DNA of 64,000 bases, from assembly GCA_026874595.1 (NCBI GenBank), contig CM049318.1:13433241-13497240 (forward strand), given 5' to 3'. This document shows positions 24,435 through 35,516 of this stretch, piece by piece. The number at the start of each line of letters is the position of its first letter. The first letter of the stretch is position 1. The notes beneath the pieces are model-generated. The model made no database searches, was not told the origin of the DNA, and saw only the letters and a list, made by a program, of their open reading frames with translations. The position numbers and the translations under genes are program-made. The DNA is from Sipunculus nudus (taxonomy: Eukaryota > Annelida > Sipuncula > Golfingiida > Sipunculidae).

Positions 24435-24520
24435 TAAAACCTACTTCTGCTAGATGAACATTCTGTGGGGTGTTGCTTTGCTCCGATGTAAACGGTCCCG
24501 CCAGCGATAACATCCTTGGG

Positions 24521-24910
24521 ATGGTACCAATCCTGCCTCTCATTCAGCTCACTACGAACGTCTCAGTTTGCCAGTGGTGTTCATATGTTTGAAAACGAGA
24601 CAAAAAACGCACTTGATGCCCCCTAAACGCAACCGTCATAAGGATATATCGTCATAGCTGTGCTCTCATGCATGTGATGTTTCCGCCAGATATACAGACT
24701 GGGAAATCCATGTTCGCTCATTTCTTGCATGCACGATGAACGGAAATTCCAAAACACCAATAATAGTGTCCGGGTATACCAAGGGAAACTTTTACGAAAA
24801 TCCCTTATTTCATATTTATTCAAACTGTTCACAACCACATTTCGCGGCAAGAGAAGTTGTGCAAACTGGTCACCGAAAATATTCAGTGTTTTTGAGTGTA
24901 TACGGCGCAT
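24521..24910. other. spacer at the edge of the repeat domain, nothing recognised
   Basis: The macro-unit similarity ends here. Only short unrelated open frames are present. Confidence 0.5.
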
Positions 24911-25049
24911 AGCAGTAGCGTAGCTAGAATTAAGGAAGGAGAGGGTGCCAAAATATTTTGCAATTGAATAATATATATATATATATGTATATATATATAA
25001 ATATATATATGGGTTACTTATCGAGCAATTAATTTGGAATTGATATAAC

Positions 25050-25106
<57 letters not shown>

Positions 25107-25378
25107 CCTAAAATTTTTAATTCCAATTAGAAATATCATTTATACAAGATGAATAAATACAAGAAAATATCATATTTGCAGGGTCAAGTAAAATGAAATG
25201 TAGAAATGTTTTACATTGAAATAAGTCCCAAATCTGCAGGTAACAGTGACAGGAATTTCATTTTTGTGTTTTAGAAAATTTAATCATTATTAGACTTAGT
25301 GAAATTCCGGGAGGACGAGGAGTACTGGATGCGGGGAGGGGGGGGGGGTTCTTGCCACCCCCTTGGATACACCCCTGC
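24911..25378. mobile_element. possible small TIR element with TA-repeat interior
   Basis: A left end CAGTAGCGTAGCTAG (about 24913) and a right end GGATACACCCCTG (to about 25377) are weakly inverted-complementary. They enclose two (TA)n runs (24971-25010 and 25053-25100) and a G-rich stretch. This arrangement resembles the other TIR elements in the window. Confidence 0.4.
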
Positions 25379-28300
25379 TCAGTATGCTTGACCGATGGGG
25401 TTTATTTTGTCGTAGTCACGTCCAACTCGTTTTCTTGGATGACGTCCTTCACCTGAGTGTGTATGACTCACGCTCCACTCCTCTACTTTTTACATCTTTG
25501 TTTCCATGATATTGACGGGTGCTCTATATGTATCATACAGAGGAGAAAAGATAATCAATCAATTATGTCACATGCAGCATGTCCAACAGTACCTGAAAAT
25601 CCATAAATTATGAGTTCCCTTCTCTGGACCATACATACAACTGTGAATGGGGATCGATGTACATATACTACCAACCAAAGCGACACATTGGAAACACTTC
25701 CATCAGACTTTGAAAATCATGCATGCTTATAAAGGATGAAAATACCGCTTGTGTAACCATAATTGGTGCATTCATTAAGTTGTATTAAATAGGTTGCAGA
25801 CATGTTCGCTTTACGGGAATTTATTAACTGAATATAAATTATATTAATAAAGCGTGTTTAATCCAGGACCATAGCTTATGGTCTACATGTGAAATCTGTG
25901 AACCACAGGAATTTGCTTCAATGTAGACCATTAACAAATCACATAAGATAATAAAAATGTTATTTTTTAATTTTGCATGACATGCGTTATATATAATATG
26001 CATTAACCCTACGGCCAGATACCTCTTCGTGTCCCACGTACCTTTAAGTATTCATTGCGTAGCCAGATTTCATATAAGCTCTGTACAACTACTACAAGGG
26101 CTTTTTTAGTAAAAATTAAAAAGAAATTTATATCACGCCGGCCACATGACGGAACAGAGGCCAGAGAGAGGGGTTATAAAACGTCCATGAACTAGTTCTC
26201 GAACACGACTCCATGCAGGCATTGTTTACCAGGATCTCACACACGCCTTCGTGCCGTACTCTGTGTGTTTGTGTGTGTGTGGGGGGGGGGTTAACTCTTT
26301 ATCCCCAACACTGTGCAGGCTCCCTGAGTTGTGATTGGCGGGAACACAGAGGGAAGAGGGAGGCGTCATGGACGTTTCGGTGCACGTCGTAATGGTGGAT
26401 GGTTCATTCACCTCTCCTCTGCCCGCTGGTTAGCTTCATATACAGTATATACCACTTGACCAACAACCGGCTTGTCTAGGCTGAAGCGGTACATAATGTA
26501 GCAAGCCGGCGACAGGACGGGCGGGTCTGTAACCACAAGGGTACATGTGTGTGTTGACAACCTTGACGAGCCGGCAAAGGTTGGGAACGTGCTTATAGCG
26601 TGAGTCATGGTTCCCCGTGCAATAAAAAATTACACATTTTTATGCGAACGTACACAGCTACACAAACCCTGCAAGGCAGTGTAAACATCATATAACAGAT
26701 CATATATTCTTTAGTTTTGTTTCATTTTGGATAAGACCGCATTAAACAATAAACAGTAAGACTTTCATTTGTCAAAATTTATATACTGGCAGGCCTTTAT
26801 GTATATGTTTTGCACTTGCGCTCCCAAGTTATATGTTAAATTTCATGCAGATCCGGGTAGATATGGAAAGCTTATGACATTAGGAGGTCACAGTTATCAC
26901 ATATATCACACACAAACAGTATCATTATTCACGAAGGGACATATATTCCAAATCACATGTGAAACGAACTGAGCAGTGCAATATACATCAATACCTTCAT
27001 GTTACGACACTTTTCTTTATTTTGAAACTGCCATTTAAATTTGAAGTCGGAAATAGTAATAAGCACAGAGGATTTTTTTTTTCATTAAAACAAACGCATC
27101 ACCTGTCAAGACTTGGTGTTTGATTGTTGTGTCAGGTGCTCACAAGATACGGTGTAAATTCAAAACACAGATTAAAAAAAAAATCCCAGTATTATATCCT
27201 GTTATATATACAACACCATATTATTTTTGCATATATAAATTTATTACAAGTTGTATATATGAAGTTATTAACAAAAGTAGTATTACGTGTTTTATGCATG
27301 AAGACAAATAATCTATTATTTTTTCGTATACTATTTTCTATTTTCAGTTTGAAGTTTATTAATTATACAAGGCCATATGCAAGAACACAAAAAGAGGCAA
27401 TAGAATTGGGTAGAGCATAATTATTTAGTAAAGAATGAATAAATACATTAAATCGTTTTTGCTATAAACTGAATACAATCTGTTAGACACACGCATGTCC
27501 AAGGGGACACCGGCCATACTGCTCACAGCAGTATTAATGGTTTTTATGTAAATTATTCAGAAATTTGCATTTAATTTTAATTAAACATATTCATATGTAA
27601 TTTATATATTGTGGATTCCAAAATAAATATTAATGAATGAGTAAATTAATTACGTGGGGTAAAAATATATAAGCATAATTTTTTGGATATGGAGGTAAAA
27701 CAAAAGTTTTATTTTCTTTTTATATTACCCTTTGTGATCTGATGTTTTAAGATGTCCATGATTTAGGCGTACTGTATATAAACATGAGCTTCTATGCATG
27801 TGCCCCTCATATATAATTTACTTAAATAAAAATATGAGTTATGTACATTCTTTTTGATAATTTTTGATAATTTCAGTGGTTCAATGACCTACCTGTTTGT
27901 GGTATTGTTTTTGGTAACAATTTCTTGATGTGAACTGCACTAGATGTAGGCCCAATGTGCATGATACAGCTTTTAAATGTCACCTGTATCCCTCAACCTA
28001 CTCTTATTAAATAAAAAGGTCATTATATTCATTACACCTCCACTTAATTCCCCTTCGTCGACCAATTATGACATTTTAAAGAATTTTTATCGTAGCCATG
28101 TATGCGTTTCCAGAATAACAGATACCAGCACAGAGAGCAGTGCCCAGACCCAATGTTGTTACATTTCGGCCGACATCCCGCCTGCACAAACAAAGTGAAG
28201 TGTCATGACTTATAATTTATTAATAGAACCCTCAACCTACCTTTCTCGTATGAAAACATCCTTCATAATTGTTGTAAAATGTAATTTAAGAAAACAAACA

Positions 28301-28589
28301 TTCCTTCGTTCTGAACACAACATATGTCTGCCAAAACCTCCCAAAATGACAAACAGCCACAACAAGCAAAACGACCTGAGCGTGAGCCGTTCAACCAGGA
28401 AATATATACCATGTACACGGCGAAGCACACACACAACAACACAGGGCCGCAGTCAGCTGGCCCGCTAGTTATGCCTTTTAATGAAACCACAAAATAATCC
28501 TTAGCTGCTGCTCGGCTATATCCAGAAGAAACAAAGTCCTTCAATCAATCGAAATATTATTATGATACATCCCTAGTTAATCCAATCTA
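25379..28589. other. AT-rich intergenic DNA
   Basis: No gene is recognised. A fragment at about 26160-26420 (GAACTAGTTC, TTGTTTACCAGGATCTCAC, GGAGGCGTCATGGACGT) is a diverged relative of 14990-15180. The rest is AT-rich sequence without visible coding structure. Confidence 0.6.
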
Positions 28590-29082
28590 AAAGTATCCGG
28601 GCACCTTGTCCGCCAAGTCCTTGTCCCCGACGTCCCGGCCGTCCGTCTCGCCCCGTGCGTACCGTACGCTCCGGGGCCTGTGTTATTCAATGATCAACTG
28701 AAGCCCCGGGTACATTATTCGCCAGCCACTCGGGTTGTGTGCCGGAGGCTGTGTGATTGGTGTATGTGTTCGGGACACTGTGTATTCACAGCGAACCGCA
28801 CAAGCTGGGCCGATCATGACAAGCGACAACGACCACAACCAAGTTTAACATGTGTACCGCTCTCAACAAGAGACCGATCGCAACTGTTCAACATGTTGTG
28901 CTCGCATAGATGTGTCTTCCCCGCCAGCCAACCACATAATGAACATCGGTCCACGGTATCCATGCGGCAGGCTCCACGTGACACGTGACCCTGCTTCCGC
29001 AACGGGAGACATACTGCACAGCGTCCCCTGTAGCCATCCCGTACGTCCCGTCGGTCCTCTGAACCGGACCGGGCGCCCTCAC

Positions 29083-29146
29083 TATAAATAGACCTCAGTT
29101 CCATAAGCAGTTCATTCGTTGGTGAGCGGTCGAGCCGAGCGGACGT
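29083..29146 (+). promoter_or_regulatory. core promoter: TATA, Inr, MTE, DPE
   Basis: TATAAATA occupies 29083-29090. The initiator TCATTC (29112-29117) fits the TCAKTY consensus, with A+1 at 29114, so TATA starts at -31. CGAGCCGAGCGG at +18 to +29 matches 11 of 12 positions of the motif-ten-element consensus. GGACGT at +28 to +33 fits the downstream promoter element exactly. Spacing is as in established arthropod core promoters. Actual transcription is inferred. Confidence 0.8.
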
Positions 29147-29294
29147 ACCTGTGAAGCGGACAGCGTGATTGGTTGGAGCACCTGAAAATCATCCAGTTTG
29201 TAGCGCTGGTCCTTGGGATCAACGATCTGGCGGCAAAGACGATCACACAAACACTGGCTGGGCGTAGCTACAGGCGGGCAACACAAATTTGAAG
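29114..29294 (+). other. predicted noncoding exon 1 of the TRIM-like gene
   Basis: The exon runs from the predicted TSS to a strong splice donor, AAG|GTATGT at 29292-29300. It contains no ATG. The frame that would join the downstream CDS contains a stop (TAG at 29265-29267), which supports the CDS start in exon 2. The paired acceptor would be TTTGTTTTTCTCTCATTGTAG, ending at 33656. Confidence 0.6.
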
Positions 29295-29309
29295 GTATGT
29301 AACTGTAGG

Positions 29310-30680
29310 CTGAATATGTTTACGACAGCGACAGTCTGATGACATGCAAAATGAGTGCTTGCTCTTTGGCTTGGGACTGCGCCGTCGCAGTGATAGTGCC
29401 CAAAAGCTGGGTATGTTTGAGACAGTGAAAGTCCAGTGACATACACACAGAGTGCTTGCTGTTTGAATGGGACAGTCTGTGCCGTCGCAATGGCAGTGCC
29501 GTGACACATACCGCTTGCTCTCTGACATGGAAGAGTCTGCGCTGTCTCAGTGACAGTGACGTGACACCTACCCAGGAGGCTGGGTATTTCTGCGTCAGTG
29601 ACAGTCTGGTTACATACAAACTGAGTGCTTGCTCTTTTGCTTGGAACTGTCTGCGCCGTCGCAGTGACTGTGACATGACATCACCCCAGAAGCTCGGTAC
29701 GTTGGTGACAGGGACAATCTTGTGACATACACTTTGAGTGCTTGCCCTTTGCATTGGACAGTCTCTGCTGTCGCATTGGCAGTGCCGTGACACATTCCGC
29801 TTGCTCTCTGACATTGAACAGTCTGCGCAGTGACAGTTGCGTGACCCCTACCCAGGAGGCCGGGTAATGTTTGCGACAGCGACAGTCTGGTGCCATGAAA
29901 ACTGAGTTATTGCTCTTTGGCTTGGGACTGTCTGCACCGTCGCAGTAACAGTGACATGACATCACCCCAGAATCTCGGTACGTTTGTAACAGTGACAGTC
30001 TTGTGACATACACTTTTAGTGCTTTCCCTTTTCATTGGACGGTCTGCGCCTTCTCATTGACAGTGGCATTACACCTACCTCAGAGGCTGGGTATGTTCGC
30101 CACAGTTACGGTCTTGTGACACACATACTTGAGTGTTGCTCTTTGGCTTGGGACTGTCTGAGCCATCGCAATGATAGTGACAGGACGCATTCCAAAGAAG
30201 CTGGGTATGTTTGTGACAGTGACAGTCTGGTGAGTGTTTGCTGTTTGCATGGGACAGTCTATGCCGTCGCAGTGGCAGTGTCATGACACATACCGCTTGC
30301 TCTCTGACATGGAACCGTGTGCGCCGTCGCAGTGACAGTGACGTGACCCCTACCCAGGAGGCTGGGTATGTCTGCAACAGCAACAGTCTGGTGACAAATC
30401 CACTGAGTGCTTGCTCTTTGGTTTTGGACAGTCTGTGCCATCGCAGTGAGAGTGATGTGACACAAACCTAAGAAGCTGAGTTTTTTTTAAAGTGACAGTC
30501 GGTGACACATACAATGAGTGTTTGTCTTTCGGTATGCGACAGCCGGAACCGTGGCAGTGACAGTGGCATGAACCTAACCCTGAACGCTGGGTATGTTTGT
30601 GACAGTGATTGACAGGTCACACTCATTGCTTTCACTATGCCATGAGGCAGCTAGTCTGGGCCATCACAGTGACAGTGGAA
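29310..30680. repeat. intronic minisatellite, 113-bp units alternating with about 161-173-bp units
   Basis: Landmark CTGGGTATGTTT or a variant occurs at 29310, 29407, 29580, 29693, 29860, 29974, 30087, 30201, 30362, 30476 and 30587. Spacings are 97, 173, 113, 167, 114, 113, 114, 161, 114 and 111. Long units carry an extra segment of about 50-60 bp with CCGCTTGCTCTCTGACATGG. Every unit has GACAGTGACAGTCTG-like and GCCGTCGCAGTGACAGTG-like blocks. Confidence 0.92.
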
Positions 30681-32027
30681 AAAAAAAATCTCTTACAATT
30701 AAAGCTTGAAACATAGGCAGACTAAAATAAAGTTGGTTTTGCTGATTTTGATGCTGATTGACAAAGTGCAATCGGCGTACCGGAATATCAACGTTTCTCA
30801 AAATGTTCATGTTTTTATGTTTATTGGTTCTTGTTATTGACAAAACACAGTGTGATTGTTTAAGTTTACAAGCCAGGATGAACTATGTGCTCGATATTTA
30901 CGCACAATCCAGTAAAATATTTAATGGAAGCAATATATCACACTGAACCCGTTGTGCCAAGGCACTACTGGCCTTTAATGGCTTTGTAGTATATATACAA
31001 TTGTGTGTGTAGCCAGTGGTCCGGTTACCAGGAAACTCACGGCAGTGATAATGTAACACATGCACACCGCTGGCTGAAACAATCAAGCAGGCTCACGAGG
31101 GTAGGCACCCAACACATTGGATCAGATGTACTCATAACAAGTGCTGTGTCTACCACTTGTATGCGAGCCAACACTTGGTCTATATGCCATATGAATAAGC
31201 TTTTATTCAGGTCGACATTTTCGGGAACGTAACAAGTCATTTAGAGTATGGTTACTACTAAATTCAGCCGTCTTTGTATCCAAGTAAGCCGCACTTTTGT
31301 TGCATACACGCCTCCATGCCCTATCATTATACTATAAATTCTATTTAACTTGAGTTTCTGGCACTCATACCCTAATCCACATGTCCAAAGTGGTCTGTTA
31401 TTAAAGAACATGGACCTGCGCCTTGTCCAGATAAGGGTAAAAGGAAGGCTATTTCGTCATTTTTTGTCAGCTGGATTTATCGCCCACTCAACGATTATCA
31501 TCTACTGCCATGGCCATTTGCAGTTTATAGTTTGTGACAAAACCATAAGTAAGGTTTGATGTTCATTCTTCAGTTTGGTCTGTGTTTTCAGCGTAATAAA
31601 CAAATTTAATACGATTTTTCCATCTTTACACAGTACGTATTCCCTCTGATTTTTAGTTTCTATTAAATCTATTAGCAACAGATACGATGACGAAGTGCTA
31701 CTGGCCTTTAATGGCAGCTGCAAGTACTGTAACCAGGGGTTACCCCTCAGTAAGTGGTGTGCTTGCTCAAGGATAGGCCATGCAGTACTCCAGCCAGTGT
31801 GTAAAATCTTTAACTTAAGTTCTGCTTTTTGATGTTCCTCGACTCACACTCCAATGCACTCGCACAAACCTTTGGCGTTTGTGTCACAGAGCCACTAAAG
31901 ATGTGACTTTGGCTATTCAAGTAATTTTTTTATTCTTCTAGTATCAAGTATATGAATTTGAAAATATACAGAAATTTGCAGTTGCAAAAATAAACCCCCC
32001 TGTGATAAATCCACATCCTGGCTTTTT

Positions 32028-32079
<52 letters not shown>

Positions 32080-32232
32080 GAGTATATAACAAATCACGCC
32101 ACCCTATTCAGTTCATATGTCAGAGGGATAAGGAGAACTCCAACCCGTATACTGGCTAATCAAATAAAGGTACAATATGTGGTTTAATACTCCTAACAAA
32201 TGTAAGATTAAAGTTCACATTCCATGCACTTA

Positions 32233-32445
32233 CAGGGGCGGATCCAGGATTTAGGAAAAAGGGGGGGGGGGGTCCTACGTAGGAGGACTAATGCAAACCC
32301 TAAAAAAGGTCACAAGGTCCGGCAAAGGGGGGGGGGGGGGTTCCAGGCCGCAAAATTTTGTCTGAACCCCTTAAAAAGGTTGCTTCGGATGAAAGGGGGG
32401 GGGGGGGTCCCGAACCCCTGGACCCTTCTCCTTGATCCGCTACCG
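32233..32445. mobile_element. MITE-like element, CAGGGGCGGATCC family, with 5-bp TSD
   Basis: The left end CAGGGGCGGATCCAGG and right end GATCCGCTACCG are inverted-complementary. The flanks are ACTTA (32228-32232) and ACTTC (32446-32450), a 5-bp target duplication with one mismatch. It is collinear with 21853-22055. It sits in the predicted first intron. Confidence 0.78.
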
Positions 32446-33668
32446 ACTTCTAGATTATCTGCATAGTGCTATTACCAGGGTGTATATCAAATATTACTAT
32501 AGTAAACTTCCACCTGGCATGAGCATTATGAAATAAAATCCCTTCCAGGTTCGGAGCTTGAGCGGAATACTAGCATAGCGAGCAAACGAAGTGTTAATCT
32601 AAAATTTCAGATAGAGCTATTTACTCATTCACAGGTCCACCGGTCTAGGAGGGGGTGTCATGTACTGTTAAACAATACTTTATCCACCTGTTTTAGAGGC
32701 CTTTAGTGCAAGACTGATTAAATTCACAAGATCTGTAAAATGGTAATGATTAAAATATTTATATTATTAAGAAAAGCAGTAAATCAAAGAGAGATGCCTA
32801 TTGGACTCATTTAGTGTGATATGAAATAACAAGAATATACATTTTATCATGCTAAATCTTACAAATGGTTATCCCTAACCAAATGGTGTGCTTCCTGGCG
32901 GGATTATGGGCTCTAACTACTAAAAACCTGTATCCCTGCAAGCTATCCAACATTTGGTGTATTGACATAGAGAGATTGAGAGAAAGGAAAAAAAAGTGTT
33001 CATATAATATGTAATATTTTTTTGTTAGGTGTACATATGTTTTATATAAATAAGTGATGATCCCGCTGTTTAACTTTAAAAACCAGTGACAAAATATAAA
33101 TTAAAAAAAAACTATTTAGACTATGCTTATCTCATTCTTCTGTACACCTATTTAATTGTGTGTTTTATTAATAATAATTTTGTGCTAATTTTACTTAATT
33201 AAAAATTATAAGGAAAATTACAATAACTGATAATTAATAGGAATTAACTGGTGGTAAATGATGGATTATGATATAAAATTATACAGATAATATTGTGTAG
33301 CGGGCTACCTCTCACTCTGGTTGACCCCGTTTCCTGGTTGAATAGACTATTAAAAATTACATGTATAAGGTATGTTGAATAGAAATCATCCAGCCGAATG
33401 CTTGGCATGACACAGATCTTAAACATAAGACCTAGGATGTTCATGGGGGCACTGACAATCCCATGTACAATCTAATAATAGAATGCAGACGGGTTATATG
33501 ATCTTGTAAACCCTATATTATGGCACAGTATTTATAGGCCATGGCATGTAGAAATATTTTAAATTCAGCTGGTCATCATGGCCCATGGGTCACTTCTTGA
33601 TATGTGTTCAGTGTAACATAAGGAGATGTCCTTCATTTGTTTTTCTCTCATTGTAGAAAGACGACAAA

Positions 33669-35516
33669 ATGGCGTCATCAAGCACAAGGCAACTGCTTGA
33701 ATGTTCCATCTGCCTCACAGAGAAAGTTGGCAAAACACCACGATCACTTTGCTGTCTACATTCTTTCTGCCATGACTGCCTCGTAACTTTGTTTGATTCC
33801 ACCGGCACCCGCAATGACACAGGGGAGCAGTTAAAATGCCCAGTATGTCGTCGAGTCACTGTTATACAAGGTGGAATTGAAAGCTTACCTGTTGACTTCA
33901 GACTTCAAGATATGGCTGATTTAATCAATCAGACTCAAGACGCATGTCAGTGCCGCCAATGCAAACAAAAGGGTGTCTTCTGTCTTGCAAAATCTGCTTG
34001 TCAGAAGTGCAACTCTATTTATTGTGAAAAATGTTCCATAGAACACACAAATATTGCCCTGTTCTCGGACCATAAGATGGTGAATGCGTTTTGCAAGCAG
34101 CACGGAAGGCCGTTCAGTTACATCTGTGAAACATGCATTGCTGGGGTTTGTTCAGATTGCATAACTTCAGAAGCACATGCCAATCATGATCACAAGAAGG
34201 TGAAATGCGGACGTAAATTAGTGAGCAAAAGGATGACAGACACTATTACCAAAATGAAGAATGCGGGCCAAAATCTGGAACAGTATATTAACATTAAAAA
34301 AGAAGAAAGTCAAGCAAAAAGGCCAAAAGTTGAGGAAAATATAAAGGCACAAGGTGACAGAATAAAGGCTCAAGTTGATAAGATGGTTGAGGAAACTATC
34401 AGGCAGCATGCAGAGAGCCGGTCTGCATCGTTTGAACGATTGTTCCAGGTCTACCGTGAGGCATGTGACAAGACGACAGAGATCGAGGCAGCAGAAGCAT
34501 TACTCAGAATGGATTCAGGGGACTTCTTGGCAAATTTACATTCTGTGGATGCTTGCCTTCAAACAGAGATGAATAAGATAGAAAAATTAGGAACATCTCT
34601 CCTGGACCCTTCGCTCCATTCATATGTTGAATGTAATTTGAGGCTTGTTGACAGACGTGCTGGTTCACAGGCAAGATGTGGTTTGGATGGTGTCTTGGTA
34701 GGACTGGAGAGAGCAAGATTGCAAATAATGCTTGATATTGACTGTTCCGTCACCCTTCCTGAACAGCAAAGTCCTTTCTGGGTCAGTGCCACCTCAGACG
34801 GGTCCGCTGTGGTGAGCAGTCGGCAAGGAAATGTCGTCCATAAAATCAAGATATGTGGAAATGCATCTAAGATCTATGAAGGCAATCGTGTGTGTGGTAC
34901 CTGTGTGGACGATGAAGACAATATATACATAGCACAAACTAACGGTTGTGCGGTCATCAAATGTAATCCGTTGGGAAGATCTTTCATAATGAAACTGAAT
35001 TCTGCTTTACAGTACATCACTGACATCAATGTCAAAGGCAATGACCTCTTTTTATCAAGTCGAGGTGGGATCTTTACCCGCTCACTCTCCGGTCCTGGAG
35101 GAAAAGAAGTCTTGAATTTACGCAATTGTCCTTACTTCACTATTACTGAAAATCCTCTATCTGAGGTCAAATTTATCGTCACAACCTGGGACCCACATGA
35201 AGTCAAGTTTTATGATACCAATGGCAATAAGATAAACCAGATGGGAGACCATAGCAGACCTGAACTTAGATTCAGCGCCCCAATGGGTATCACACAACTT
35301 GCAAATGGCCATTTCCTTGTTGCTGATTATTATAACAGTAGAATTGTTGAGTTTCTCATTGACGGCAGCTTTGTCAGGAATTTGTTGACAAGAGATGATG
35401 GTTTGCGTTTCCCGACTGGTATTGCTTATATCCATCCCTATCTGTGGGTTTGTGAAAACCATCGTTCAGACAACTTGAGAAAGGTCAAACTTTTTAGATT
35501 TGTTAATCTGCCTTAA
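33669..35516 (+). CDS. TRIM-like RING/B-box/coiled-coil protein with NHL-type C-terminal propeller
   Basis: This is a probable RING-type E3 ubiquitin ligase of 615 residues in one uninterrupted exon. The RING is C3HC4 with C12, C15, C29, H31, C34, C37, C57 and C60. A B-box-1-like cysteine/histidine cluster spans about 95-135 (C95, C98, C111, C114, C119, C122, H126, H135). B-box 2 spans about 142-175 (C142, H145, C153, C156, C161, C164, H170, H173/H175). A charged, probably coiled-coil stretch covers about 183-300. The remainder (about 350-615) has beta-propeller-like repeats, clearest at 539-560 (MGITQLANGHFLVADYYNSR) and from about 580 (FPTGIAY), typical of TRIM2/3/56-type NHL proteins. The start has a good Kozak context (A at -3, G at +4) and lies 12 nt after a splice acceptor. 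Intact RING ligands suggest an active ligase; substrate and role (innate immunity or RNA regulation) cannot be told. Large families of such genes occur in bivalves, so orthology is not assigned. Confidence 0.95.
   Translation: MASSSTRQLLECSICLTEKVGKTPRSLCCLHSFCHDCLVTLFDSTGTRNDTGEQLKCPVCRRVTVIQGGIESLPVDFRLQDMADLINQTQDACQCRQCKQKGVFCLAKSACQKCNSIYCEKCSIEHTNIALFSDHKMVNAFCKQHGRPFSYICETCIAGVCSDCITSEAHANHDHKKVKCGRKLVSKRMTDTITKMKNAGQNLEQYINIKKEESQAKRPKVEENIKAQGDRIKAQVDKMVEETIRQHAESRSASFERLFQVYREACDKTTEIEAAEALLRMDSGDFLANLHSVDACLQTEMNKIEKLGTSLLDPSLHSYVECNLRLVDRRAGSQARCGLDGVLVGLERARLQIMLDIDCSVTLPEQQSPFWVSATSDGSAVVSSRQGNVVHKIKICGNASKIYEGNRVCGTCVDDEDNIYIAQTNGCAVIKCNPLGRSFIMKLNSALQYITDINVKGNDLFLSSRGGIFTRSLSGPGGKEVLNLRNCPYFTITENPLSEVKFIVTTWDPHEVKFYDTNGNKINQMGDHSRPELRFSAPMGITQLANGHFLVADYYNSRIVEFLIDGSFVRNLLTRDDGLRFPTGIAYIHPYLWVCENHRSDNLRKVKLFRFVNLP

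Larger units (their letters stand above)
16901..24520. repeat. about 6.8-kb macro-unit, copy 2 (rearranged)
   Basis: 16901-20685 parallels 10130-13680 at clearly lower identity than the 44.9-kb duplicates. Then 20686-22133 is sequence absent from copy 1. 22134-22885 parallels module B (13690-14485), the counterpart of about 14.49-16.53 kb is missing, and 22886-23194 plus 24435-24520 parallels 16535-16900, interrupted by the LINE insertion at 23195-24434. No intact gene is seen. Confidence 0.85.
28590..29294 (+). promoter_or_regulatory. CpG-rich promoter region of the TRIM-like gene
   Basis: This segment is strikingly richer in G, C and CpG than the surrounding DNA (many CCG/CGG/CGT around 28590-28680 and 29030-29160). 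Two CACGTG E-boxes lie 7 bp apart, start to start, at 28975-28980 and 28982-28987. ATTGG (inverted CCAAT) occurs near 28755 and 29168. It ends at a strong splice donor. Assignment to the gene at 33669 is by position and strand. Confidence 0.7.
29295..33656 (+). other. predicted 4.36-kb intron 1
   Basis: Donor GTATGT is at 29295. The acceptor has a pyrimidine-rich tract and CATTGTAG ending at 33656. The intron holds a 113-bp-unit minisatellite, a (CT)n run at about 32030-32074, a MITE at 32233-32445 and a short fragment of the AGGTCA-type repeat end at 33565-33600. No other exon was recognised inside it. Confidence 0.55.

Noticed and set aside
29310-30680. CRISPR-like regular repeats
   Set aside because: Units are over 110 bp, degenerate and continuous, with no unique spacers, and the DNA is eukaryotic; this is a minisatellite.
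34218-35462. Several minus-strand frames opposite the TRIM-like CDS
   Set aside because: They are shadows of a well-supported plus-strand gene and have no features of their own.
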